Assembly: GCA_022787565.1 (NCBI GenBank)
Contig: JALFVN010000045.1
Span: forward strand, 1 to 64,000
Reading direction: 5' to 3'
Length of the DNA: 64,000 nucleotides
DNA from: Clostridiales bacterium
GTDB taxonomy: Bacteria; Bacillota; Clostridia; Oscillospirales; Oscillospiraceae
The notes beneath the pieces were generated by a model. It saw only the letters and a program-made list of their open reading frames with translations. It was not told the DNA's origin and ran no database searches. Shown here piece by piece: positions 52,306-61,415 of this stretch (the stretch's first letter is position 1; each line of letters begins with the position of its first letter). A program made the position numbers and the translations under genes.

Positions 52306-52479
52306 TTAAATCAGATTGTAAAACTGGGTGAACAGCTGCTGATTGGAATTGACCAGCTGCTGGGCCTGCTGGCGCAGCACAGGGTCAGAGAGCTGATTTG
52401 CCGCTGTGCGGCACTGATTCATCAGATACTGGGTGTGTTCAAGGGCGTCTTCAATATAGAGCAGTTCTTTGGGACTCAT
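52306..52479 (-). CDS. Short CotF-like coat-associated protein (57 aa)
   Basis: A 57-residue gene easily missed because of its size. It reads MSPKELLYIEDALEHTQYLM, then NQCRTAANQLSDPVLRQQAQ and QLVNSNQQLFTQFYNLI. The Gln-rich amphipathic helices resemble the small proteins that accompany CotF genes in spore-forming Clostridia. GAGGTGATAAAAA precedes the ATG, a good ribosome binding site, and the frame is closed by TAA before the second coat gene starts. Confidence 0.85.
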   Translation of the reverse strand: MSPKELLYIEDALEHTQYLMNQCRTAANQLSDPVLRQQAQQLVNSNQQLFTQFYNLI

Positions 52480-52653
52480 TTTTTATCACCTCAAGCATAT
52501 TGTTTGCCGTTCAGCGGATAAAAAACGGACCAAATGCTGCATGGCAGACCTGACAGAAAAAGCATTTTTGACAATACGGGGAAAGCATGGTAAGATAAAT
52601 TCAGCGGACGGCTTTCCGCCTTTCACCCAGAACAGAAAAAGGAGGGAAAAGCG

Positions 52654-52938
52654 ATGACTTATGTTTTCGGCGCGCTGGCCGGTGCGGTATGGGGATTTCT
52701 GGCCGCGCTTTTAAATGCCTTTGTGACCAAAAAATGTATTGCAAAAAAGAACACCAACGCCCTTCTGGTGTCCAATATGCTCCACATGCTTGTGGATGTG
52801 GCGGCGCTGGCGGCGGTGTTTTTGGTGCGCAATGTGCCCTGGCTCAATTTTGCCGCGGCGATCGTGGCGACAGCAGCGGCGCTGTCCATTACCACCATTG
52901 TGTTCACCTTTAAACTTGCCGCGCAGAAAGAGGATTAA
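52654..52938 (+). CDS. Small membrane protein (94 aa)
   Basis: A 94-residue protein with three hydrophobic helices (about 3-24, 43-60, 64-88) and a short Lys-rich loop (TKKCIAKKNTN). The layout is like AtpI-type or ArAE-like small membrane proteins, but no ATP synthase genes are close. AAAAGGAGGG precedes the ATG. The stop is four bases before the deacetylase start, so the two are coupled. No defined function. Confidence 0.78.
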   Translation: MTYVFGALAGAVWGFLAALLNAFVTKKCIAKKNTNALLVSNMLHMLVDVAALAAVFLVRNVPWLNFAAAIVATAAALSITTIVFTFKLAAQKED

Positions 52939-52942
52939 TTAA

Positions 52943-54217
52943 ATGAAAAAGCTGTGTGTCATGCTGGCGGCTGCGCTGCTTCTGGCGCTGCTGAGCGGCT
53001 GTGCGTTCACAGAGAAATTGGCACAGATCGACCTGCCGGAACCGCCGGGGAGGGAGATGCCTGCTCCCACACAAAGCCCGGAGGAGATCGCGGCAGAACA
53101 GGCCAGACAGGAGGAACTGAATGCCCGCCGGGCGGAAGCGCTTGCCGAAGCGGAAAGGCTGAGAAGCCAGTATTTTTACGACGAGGCCATCGCGGCGCTG
53201 TCGGACGAGGAGATCTGTGACGAAAGCGTGGAGGCGGCGCTGTCCGCCATCCGGGCGGAGAAGGACAGCCTTGTGGACTATACCGGGGATGTGCCCCATA
53301 TCTTTTTCCACAGTCTGATCGTCTATCCCGAGCTGGTGTTCACGGACACCGTTACGCCCATGGGCGGCTATAATTCCGGCTTTTCCGAAAAGGCGGAGCT
53401 GGAAAAAATTTTGCCCCAGCTCTATGAGCGGGGCTACGTGCTCTATGATCTGGATGCGCTTTGGGAGATGACCGACAGCGGTATGCAGCGAAAGCCCATT
53501 CTGCTGCCGCCGGGGAAAACGCCCCTGATCCTGTCGGTGGACGATGTGGCCTATGCCTACGGCGACGGCTTTGCCCAGCAGCTTTTCGTAGATGAAAACG
53601 GGGAGCTGATGTACCGGGTGAATAACCCCCAGGGCGGGGTGGATATTATGCCTGATGGGGACGTGATGGGCGTGGTGGACGCTTTTGTAGAGCAGCACCC
53701 GGATTTTTCCTACCGGGGGCACAAGGGAACCATCGCGCTGACCGGCTTCCAGGGCGCTTTCGGCTATGACTACGACATACCGGAGCAGGCTGACCAGATC
53801 CGCACGGTCTCCGCTGCCCTGAAGGAGGACGGCTGGAACTTCGCCAGCCACAGCTACACTCACAACCGGGTGAACAATTACTACGGCCCGGGCTGCGCGG
53901 TGGAAAAGATCAGCTACGATATCAACAAATGGGTGGACCATGTAGTCCCCTGCATCGGGGAGACCAGGCTCTTTATCGCGCCCTTCGGCTACCGGGTGCA
54001 GCAGCCTGCTCTGCAGTGCATCCTGGACGCGGGCTTTGAAATCTACTGCACGGTGGACAGCCGGGTGTACAACGAGCTGAACCCGGATTATGCCCTCATG
54101 TCCCGTATTGAGATCGGCGGGTATTCCATGACCTATTACCGGGATATCCTCAACGAGCTGTTTTTCAATGTGGACAGCGTTTTTGACGCTGCCGGCCGCC
54201 CGCCTGTGGTGGGATAA
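52943..54217 (+). CDS. Lipoprotein with polysaccharide deacetylase-like domain
   Basis: A 424-residue lipoprotein. The lipobox is LLSGC (about residue 20). A charged coiled coil (about 45-90) precedes a catalytic-type barrel. The pattern LILSVDDVAYAYGDGF and, later, GWNFASHSYTHN with the HSYTH metal motif fits the NodB deacetylase fold (metal-binding Asp in VDD, His pair in HSYTH). The usual TFDDGP is changed to SVDDVAY, so the enzyme may act on another substrate than peptidoglycan GlcNAc. A terminator follows. Confidence 0.85.
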   Translation: MKKLCVMLAAALLLALLSGCAFTEKLAQIDLPEPPGREMPAPTQSPEEIAAEQARQEELNARRAEALAEAERLRSQYFYDEAIAALSDEEICDESVEAALSAIRAEKDSLVDYTGDVPHIFFHSLIVYPELVFTDTVTPMGGYNSGFSEKAELEKILPQLYERGYVLYDLDALWEMTDSGMQRKPILLPPGKTPLILSVDDVAYAYGDGFAQQLFVDENGELMYRVNNPQGGVDIMPDGDVMGVVDAFVEQHPDFSYRGHKGTIALTGFQGAFGYDYDIPEQADQIRTVSAALKEDGWNFASHSYTHNRVNNYYGPGCAVEKISYDINKWVDHVVPCIGETRLFIAPFGYRVQQPALQCILDAGFEIYCTVDSRVYNELNPDYALMSRIEIGGYSMTYYRDILNELFFNVDSVFDAAGRPPVVG

Positions 54218-54241
54218 AAGGACAAATAATATATAGTAAAA

Positions 54242-54273
54242 ACTGCCGCAGATTTTCCTGCGGCAGTTTTTGC
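54242..54273 (+). terminator. Terminator downstream of the deacetylase lipoprotein
   Basis: ACTGCCGCAG pairs with CTGCGGCAGT around ATTTTC, followed by TTTT. It can also end gdhA transcripts from the other strand. Confidence 0.9.
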
Positions 54274-54291
54274 TATGTTCTTGTTTTGCGT

Positions 54292-55714
<1,423 letters not shown>

Positions 55715-55796
55715 GGGTTAAAAAAATATCGAAAAAGGTCTTTATTTCTTGCTTTTTTCCGGCTTGTACGTTATTCTTTTCTGGAGGTGAACAAAT

Positions 55797-56711
55797 ATGG
55801 TTATCAAAAGAGACTTTTGCGGTGAGGAAGAATACCTCATTGATTCCGGACGGCTGCGGGTGAGCGTCATGGCTCTGGGCGCCACGGTCACGGGTATTGA
55901 ATTGGATGGGCGGTCCCTCTCCCTGGGCTACGGTACGGCCCGGGAGTATCTTGAGGGAACGGCATATATCGGCGCGCTGGTGGGCCGGTACGCAAACCGC
56001 ATCGGCGGCGCGGCCTTTGACCTGAACGGCAGACACTATACACTGACAAAAAACGAGGGGGAAAACCAGCTCCACGGCGGCCCCAAGGCTTTTGACAAGC
56101 GCCGCTGGCAGGCGGAGATCCTGGGCGAAAACAGCGTCCGCTTTACCCTTTTTTCCCCGGACGGGGACAACGGTTTTCCGGGAAACCTGAACGCCGCCGT
56201 AACTTACAGCGTATCCGGCGGCACCTTGCGCCTGGATTTCGAGGGGGAGAGCGACGCGGACACCCTCTTTGCCCCCACTACCCATATGTATTTCAATTTA
56301 AACGGCGCGGACAGCATCCTGGACACGGTGTTTCAGATGAACTGCGCTGGCTGGCTGGAAGTGGGCGAGGGACTGATCCCCACAGGAAGAATATGCCCCG
56401 CTGAGGGAGAATTTGCCTTTTCTTCTCCCCGACCTCTGAAAAGAGATTATGACCACTGCTTTGTCCTTGCCGGAGAAAACGCCTGCACAGCCCGGGCCGG
56501 GGATGTGACCATGAGCGTCAGGACGGACTATCCCGCCCTTCAGCTCTATACCGGCGGGGGGCTTGGCGCGCCCTTCGGCAAAAACCGGGGCTTCGCCGTT
56601 GAACCGGAGTTTTACCCGGACAGCCCAAACCACCCGGAGTTCCCGTCCCCCGTCCTGCGCGCGGGAGAACATTTCCACAAATATGTGGAGTACAGCTTCC
56701 TGACAATATAA
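55797..56711 (+). CDS. galM: Galactose mutarotase (aldose 1-epimerase)
   Basis: A 304-residue aldose 1-epimerase that interconverts alpha and beta sugar anomers. The pattern GRYANRIGGAAF, NQLHGGPKAFDKRRW with the first catalytic-site His, THMYFNLNG with the second, and the Glu in GFAVEPEFYPDSPNHPEF are clear. GGAGGTG precedes the ATG. It is divergent from gdhA and stands alone; no galactose genes are near. Confidence 0.93.
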   Translation: MVIKRDFCGEEEYLIDSGRLRVSVMALGATVTGIELDGRSLSLGYGTAREYLEGTAYIGALVGRYANRIGGAAFDLNGRHYTLTKNEGENQLHGGPKAFDKRRWQAEILGENSVRFTLFSPDGDNGFPGNLNAAVTYSVSGGTLRLDFEGESDADTLFAPTTHMYFNLNGADSILDTVFQMNCAGWLEVGEGLIPTGRICPAEGEFAFSSPRPLKRDYDHCFVLAGENACTARAGDVTMSVRTDYPALQLYTGGGLGAPFGKNRGFAVEPEFYPDSPNHPEFPSPVLRAGEHFHKYVEYSFLTI

Positions 56712-56781
56712 ACGCAAAAATCCGTTGCCGGAAAGAGCGGTGATCATAACACCGTTCGGTGTAGTACGTTGCGCGCGGAAC

Positions 56782-56827
56782 TTGGCTCTCCCTTTGGGAG
56801 AGCTGTCGGCGCAGCCGACTGAGAGGG
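56782..56827 (+). repeat. Left 46-bp inverted palindromic repeat of the DUF559 unit
   Basis: A type B repeat: hairpin 1 is GCTCTCCC/GGGAGAGC across TTT, hairpin 2 is GTCGGC/GCCGAC across GCA, and the end is TGAGAGGG. Its reverse complement matches 57192-57237 in all positions except the hairpin 2 bases and one loop base. The terminal GAGAGGG lies five bases before the DUF559 start codon. Confidence 0.9.
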
Positions 56828-56832
56828 AAAAC

Positions 56833-57213
56833 ATGACCATACCAAAGGACAACAGCCAACTGGAAAACGCCCGGCGGTTACGCAGGGAGATGACGCCCCA
56901 CGAACGAAAGCTCTGGTATCTTTTCCTCCGCAAATATCCGGTGAAGATTTATAAACAGCGAATCATCGGAAGATTTATCGTAGACTTTTATTGTGCTTCT
57001 GCCAAATTGGTTATTGAATTGGATGGTTCTGGGCACTATGAGCCCCAAGGGATGGCCTATGATTCTGAACGTTCCGCATTTTTGACAGCACTTGGATTGG
57101 AGGTTCTGCGTTTTTCCAACCGGGATGTCGACAGGGATTTTCGTGGTGTATGCACACAAATTGATATTACCATTCAAAAGCGCCTGCAAGGCCCTCTCAG
57201 TCACCTTCGGTGA
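56833..57213 (+). CDS. DUF559 endonuclease domain protein
   Basis: A 126-residue protein of the DUF559 family, related to the Vsr/PD-(D/E)xK nucleases that cut one strand near mismatches. It shows the opening ENARRLRREMTPHERKLWYL, YKQRIIGRFIVDFYC with the catalytic Asp, LVIELDGSGHYE with the ExD pair, and GLEVLRFSNRDV. The start at 56833 follows GAGAGGG, supplied by the left inverted repeat. The stop and the last six codons (PLSHLR) lie in the right inverted repeat. GC content is lower than in the neighbours. It is likely a repeat-associated mobile unit. Confidence 0.9.
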   Translation: MTIPKDNSQLENARRLRREMTPHERKLWYLFLRKYPVKIYKQRIIGRFIVDFYCASAKLVIELDGSGHYEPQGMAYDSERSAFLTALGLEVLRFSNRDVDRDFRGVCTQIDITIQKRLQGPLSHLR

Positions 57214-57237
57214 CAGCTCTCCCAGAGGGAGAGCCAA
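57192..57237 (-). repeat. Right 46-bp inverted palindromic repeat of the DUF559 unit
   Basis: Reverse-strand partner of 56782-56827. Hairpin 1 is nearly the same. Hairpin 2 has GTCACC/GGTGAC in place of GTCGGC/GCCGAC, so both arms changed together and pairing is kept. It encodes the end of the DUF559 protein. Confidence 0.9.
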
Positions 57238-57281
57238 GGAGGCTGTCTGCAGCTGCGCCATAGGTCACAATGGCATAAGAA

Positions 57282-57742
57282 ACGGAGCGTATCTGTACCG
57301 ATACGCTCCGTCGAGCATGTCAAAAAACTGTGCTTTTGCTGCCGACAACAGAGCCGCGGGGGAGCGCGAGGGGTAGCAAAGCGGCGCTGCGGTAGTGAAT
57401 GACATGCCGGTGGCATGTCAGAGCCTCAGCGAGACCGAGCCTCAGCGAGACCAAGACCCCTTGCTCTCCTTGACGCAATGCTGTTTGCGGGCCTGTTTCA
57501 CGACGGCCCGCAAACAGCGCGGCTGCGGAAATTGCGCATCGTCTTCATCTGCCACAGGCAGCGACGAAGCGCAATACTCGCAATCCAATAACCCGCCGCA
57601 AAAAAGCCTGATCTTTCAGGCTTTTTGGGCGAAGCAGCGTTTTGAATTCCTCAAAACGCTCGGCGGCTGAAGCGGTCAAAAAAGTCCGATCAGGACTTTT
57701 TTGACAAGCTGAACGGAGCGTATCTGTACCGATACGCTCCGT
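57282..57742. repeat. Hairpin-rich non-coding region bounded by a duplicated palindrome
   Basis: A 12+12 base palindrome with a TGTACC loop occurs identically at 57282-57311 and 57713-57742. Between them lie a CATGCC/GGCATG hairpin (57402-57418), a 16-bp tandem duplication (57421-57436 and 57437-57452), a 13-bp arm hairpin (57481-57517) and two terminator-like hairpins at 57600-57626 and 57675-57705. No gene is seen in 57238-57793. The last two hairpins may end nadE or DUF559 transcripts. Confidence 0.7.
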
Positions 57743-57793
57743 CAACTGTTTTACGGGTACCCGCCTAAAAGCAGCGGATTTTGTGATTGATAT

Positions 57794-59680
57794 TTACTCC
57801 AGTTCTTCCAGCTGGCGGATAAACAGGGCGCTTTCCCCGTCGGAGGGGATGAGGAAGCCGGTGCGGGGGGAGACGGTGAAGGACTCCACCGCGGGGCCGT
57901 CCATCAGGCAGGAGCGCTTGAACTGCTGGGTGAAGAGACGGGTGCAGTAGCTCTTGAGCCAGCGGATCAGCTCTTCGTCGGAAAACTCCTCATGATAGGC
58001 GATTTTGGCCAGACGCAGGGTTTTCTTCGGGTCAAAGCCGCAGATGAGCATCTTGTGGGTGAAGAAGTCCTGGAGACTGTAGGAGCCCACGGCGTCCTCG
58101 CTCTTCTGCTCGATCTTGTCGTCGTGAATGGGCAGCAGCTCCGGCGTAACAGGGCAGTCCAGCACGTCCCACAGGGCGGCGGCCAGAATTTTGTCCTCGG
58201 TGCGCTCGGCGATGTAACGCAGGTTTGCCCGGACCTGGGTCTTGGTCAGGCCCAGATTCACGTCGTACATGCTGGTGTGGTCGCCGTTAAAGGTACACCA
58301 GCCGTCGATAAACTCGCTCAGGTCCTCGGTGCCTACATCCAGGCCGTTGACCTTGTTGGCGATGTCCATCAGCACCTGGGTACGCTCACGGGCCTGGGCG
58401 TTTTCAAAAGCGATGCTGTAATCGTCATGGGCGTGGCCGATATCGTCAAAGTGCTGGTAAACAGATTTGCCGATGTCGATAATGCGGACTTCCGCGCCGC
58501 ACTGCTCGGCCACGATGATGGCGTTGGACTTGGTGCGGGAGGAGGTGCCGAAGCAGGGCAGGGTGCAGGCCACCACGTTGGTGGAGGGCAGACCCATGCG
58601 CTTCATGGCCATAGCGCAGACCATGACGGTCAATGTGGAGTCGGAGCCGCCGGAGATGCCCACCACGCAGTGGTCGAGATGGGCGTACTTCATGCGCTTG
58701 ACCAGACCGGACACCTGAATGTCCAGCATACGGCGGCAGTAGTCCGGCAGATCCTCCGCCTTCTCGGGCAGATGGGGGTGCTTGGAGAAGCGGCGGGTGA
58801 GGACGGTATCCTCCGCCGCACAGTCCCAGACACAGATGTAGTGAGGCTGGTCGCCGGTCTCAAATTCGCCGCTCTTCCGGCGCAGATTCATCAGGTAATC
58901 CACGTCGATCTCGCTCAAGGCCAGACTGTCCTCCCGTTCGTCGGAGGAGAGCACCACACCGTTTTCCGCCACCAGGCAGAGACCGGAGTAGACATTATCG
59001 GTGGAGGACTCGCCCTTACCCGGGGCGGCCAGCACCATGCCGCAGCAGAGCCGTTCGGACTGGGCGCGGATCTTCAGCTCCGCCTCTTTGGCGGAATAGA
59101 CGGTCTCGGGGAAAGAGGCCATCTGGGCAATCACCGTGGCGCCTGCCACAGCGTGGCGCACGGCGGGGGAGACGATGGCATCCATGTCTGTGCCCAGCTC
59201 CACCGCCACCCGCAGACCGGGCAAAGCGGGACAGTCAAACAGACAGTCGGCAGAGAGCAGCGCAGACAGCCCGCCCAGTTCCGCCTCGATCCCGTCCTTG
59301 TCGGGCTTGGCGAAGGGACTGTTCTTTACGTTCTCCCTGGGAACCAGGGCCAGAAGTTCACCGGCGGAGATGACGGCGGCGCAGCTGTAAAGCCGGCTGC
59401 CGGAAGCAAAGGGCAGGCCTACAAAAATGAGCATGTCCGTGCCCACAGTGGCCTTAACTACCCGGAGCAGAGCCTTTTTCGCCCCCTCCAGGATCACCTT
59501 GTGGCCGATCAGATCATAGCAGGTGCAGCCGGTGAGAGTCAGCTCGGGAAATACCAGGATCTTAACGCCCTTTTCCGCTGCGTCCCGGATGCACTCGATC
59601 ACCCGGTCCGCGTTGTATTCTGCGTCGGCCACCCGGATCACCGGGGAGGCGGCGGCGACTTTGATAAATCCGTCTTTCAT
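57794..59680 (-). CDS. nadE: NAD+ synthetase with degenerate glutaminase domain
   Basis: A 628-residue NadE. The C-terminal synthetase half has the PP-loop GISGGSDSTLT, TLPCFGTSSRTKSNA, and the NAD/ATP site GTEDLSEF followed by GDHTSMYDVN. It activates nicotinic acid adenine dinucleotide and amidates it. The N-terminal nitrilase half should free ammonia from glutamine, but only the Glu of FPELTLTG (46) is kept: the usual Lys is Arg114 (VPREN) and the usual Cys of EICEDLW is Gly163 (ELGTDMD). It probably uses free ammonia. The gene stands between the repeat region and glyQS. Confidence 0.93.
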   Translation of the reverse strand: MKDGFIKVAAASPVIRVADAEYNADRVIECIRDAAEKGVKILVFPELTLTGCTCYDLIGHKVILEGAKKALLRVVKATVGTDMLIFVGLPFASGSRLYSCAAVISAGELLALVPRENVKNSPFAKPDKDGIEAELGGLSALLSADCLFDCPALPGLRVAVELGTDMDAIVSPAVRHAVAGATVIAQMASFPETVYSAKEAELKIRAQSERLCCGMVLAAPGKGESSTDNVYSGLCLVAENGVVLSSDEREDSLALSEIDVDYLMNLRRKSGEFETGDQPHYICVWDCAAEDTVLTRRFSKHPHLPEKAEDLPDYCRRMLDIQVSGLVKRMKYAHLDHCVVGISGGSDSTLTVMVCAMAMKRMGLPSTNVVACTLPCFGTSSRTKSNAIIVAEQCGAEVRIIDIGKSVYQHFDDIGHAHDDYSIAFENAQARERTQVLMDIANKVNGLDVGTEDLSEFIDGWCTFNGDHTSMYDVNLGLTKTQVRANLRYIAERTEDKILAAALWDVLDCPVTPELLPIHDDKIEQKSEDAVGSYSLQDFFTHKMLICGFDPKKTLRLAKIAYHEEFSDEELIRWLKSYCTRLFTQQFKRSCLMDGPAVESFTVSPRTGFLIPSDGESALFIRQLEELE

Positions 59681-59715
59681 TTCATATCACCTTTTCCGCA
59701 AGTTCTTCTTGTTGA

Positions 59716-61152
59716 TTAAAATCTGATGCGCTCGGCGATGTAGCTCTTGACTTCGTTGATGGGGATGCGTACCTGCTGCATACTGTCGCGCTCGCGGATG
59801 GTGACGCAGTGGTCGGCCTCGTCGGTCTCGGTGCCCACGGTGTTGAAGTCGAAGGTGATGCAGAAGGGCGTGCCGATCTCGTCCTCACGGCGGTAACGCT
59901 TGCCGATGGAGCCGGTCTCGTCGTAGTCGCACATAAAGTCCTTACTCAGCTCCTGATACAGCTCCATGGCGGGGCCGGTGAGAATCTCCTTCTTGGACAG
60001 GGGCAGGATGGCGCACTTGAAGGGCGCCAGAGCGGGATGCAGGTGCAGAACGGTGCGCACATCGTCGTTTCCCTTTTTGTCCTGACCCACCACTTCCTCG
60101 TCGTAGGCGTCCACAAGGACGGAGAGGACAGTGCGCTCCACGCCCAGAGAGGGCTCAATGACATAGGGAATGTAGTGCTCGTTCTTTTCCTGGTCGTAAT
60201 AGGTCAGATCCTGGCCGGAGACAGTCTGGTGCTGGGTCAGGTCGTAGTCTGTGCGATCGGCCACGCCCCAGAGCTCGCCCCAGCCGAAGGGGAACAGGAA
60301 CTCAAAGTCCGTGGTGGCCTTGGAGTAGAAGCAGAGCTCCTCCGGATCGTGGTCACGCAGCCGCAGATTCTCGTCCTTCAGGCCGATGTCCAGAAGGAAT
60401 TTATGGCAGAAGCTGCGCCAGTAGTCGAACCACTCCAGGTCGGTGCCCGGCTGGCAGAAGAACTCCAGCTCCATCTGCTCAAATTCGCGGACACGGAAGA
60501 TGAAGTTGCCCGGGGTGATCTCGTTGCGGAAGCTCTTGCCGATCTGCCCGATGCCGAAGGGCAGCTTTTTGCGGGTGGTGCGCTGGACGTTGACAAAGTT
60601 GGTAAAGATGCCCTGAGCAGTCTCGGGACGGAGGTAGACGGTGTTTTTGGCGTCCTCGGTCACGCCCTGGAAGGTTTTGAACATCAGATTGAACTGACGG
60701 ATATCGGTGAAGTTGTGCTTGCCGCAGGTGGGGCAGGGGATGTTGTGCTCCTCCACAAAATCCTTCATCTCCGCCTGGGAAAAGGCGTCGATGGGCTTGG
60801 AAAGTTCAAAGCCGGTCTCGCTGCACCAGTCCTCGATGAGCTTGTCAGCGCGGAAGCGCTCGTGGCACTCGCGGCAGTCCATCAGGGGATCGGAGAAGCC
60901 GCCCAGATGGCCGGAAGCCACCCAGGTCTGGGGGTTCATGAGAATGGCGGCGTCCAGGCCCACGTTATAGGGGTTTTCCTGAACGAATTTCTTCCACCAG
61001 GCTTTTTTTACGTTGTTTTTCAGCTCCACGCCCAGAGGGCCGTAGTCCCAGGTGTTGGCCAGACCGCCGTAGATCTCGCTGCCGGCGAAAATAAAGCCGC
61101 GGTTTTTGCACAGGGCCACGATCTTGTCCATTGTTTTTTCAGTGTTTTTCAT
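59716..61152 (-). CDS. glyQS: Glycyl-tRNA synthetase (GlyQS, class II)
   Basis: A 478-residue single-chain glycyl-tRNA synthetase of the alpha2 type. Class II motif 2 ([25 protein letters not shown]) and motif 3 ([12 protein letters not shown]) are clear, as are [13 protein letters not shown] at the start and the C-terminal anticodon-binding domain with [40 protein letters not shown] zinc-like segment is present. ATG at 61152 is preferred over the more upstream start because AGGAAAGG lies before it. No T-box was recognised in the upstream 60 bases. Confidence 0.98.
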   Translation of the reverse strand: MKNTEKTMDKIVALCKNRGFIFAGSEIYGGLANTWDYGPLGVELKNNVKKAWWKKFVQENPYNVGLDAAILMNPQTWVASGHLGGFSDPLMDCRECHERFRADKLIEDWCSETGFELSKPIDAFSQAEMKDFVEEHNIPCPTCGKHNFTDIRQFNLMFKTFQGVTEDAKNTVYLRPETAQGIFTNFVNVQRTTRKKLPFGIGQIGKSFRNEITPGNFIFRVREFEQMELEFFCQPGTDLEWFDYWRSFCHKFLLDIGLKDENLRLRDHDPEELCFYSKATTDFEFLFPFGWGELWGVADRTDYDLTQHQTVSGQDLTYYDQEKNEHYIPYVIEPSLGVERTVLSVLVDAYDEEVVGQDKKGNDDVRTVLHLHPALAPFKCAILPLSKKEILTGPAMELYQELSKDFMCDYDETGSIGKRYRREDEIGTPFCITFDFNTVGTETDEADHCVTIRERDSMQQVRIPINEVKSYIAERIRF

Positions 61153-61351
61153 TTTTCGTCCTTTCCTGCGGCTGGCTGCCGCAGAGATGATATTTGCCGG
61201 GGTTTCCGACAAAATATTAGTATATCAGAGGATCGCCCGCATATCAATGAAAAATAATAATTAAAATATTAACGCGCTGAGGTGCAAACTTCCCCGGCAG
61301 GCCGGGAACGGGAAGATGAAGAATTTTTAAGGAATATCTCTGTTTTTCCTG

Positions 61352-61379
61352 TTGAATAGACGGCATCTTGATGTATAAT
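61352..61379 (+). promoter_or_regulatory. Promoter of the polysaccharide deacetylase gene
   Basis: TTGAAT (61352-61357) and TATAAT (61374-61379) are separated by 16 bases, 37 bases upstream of the ATG. Confidence 0.8.
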
Positions 61380-61415
61380 ATTGTCGTATTCTGATGAATT
61401 TGGTCGAGGTGCAGA

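Noticed and set aside
57395-57670. 91-codon open frame in the hairpin region
   Set aside because: It runs through several palindromes, lacks a ribosome binding site and has no family resemblance.
61160-61260. T-box or glycine riboswitch upstream of glyQS
   Set aside because: Neither the T-box core sequence nor a glycine aptamer core was found in the short upstream region.
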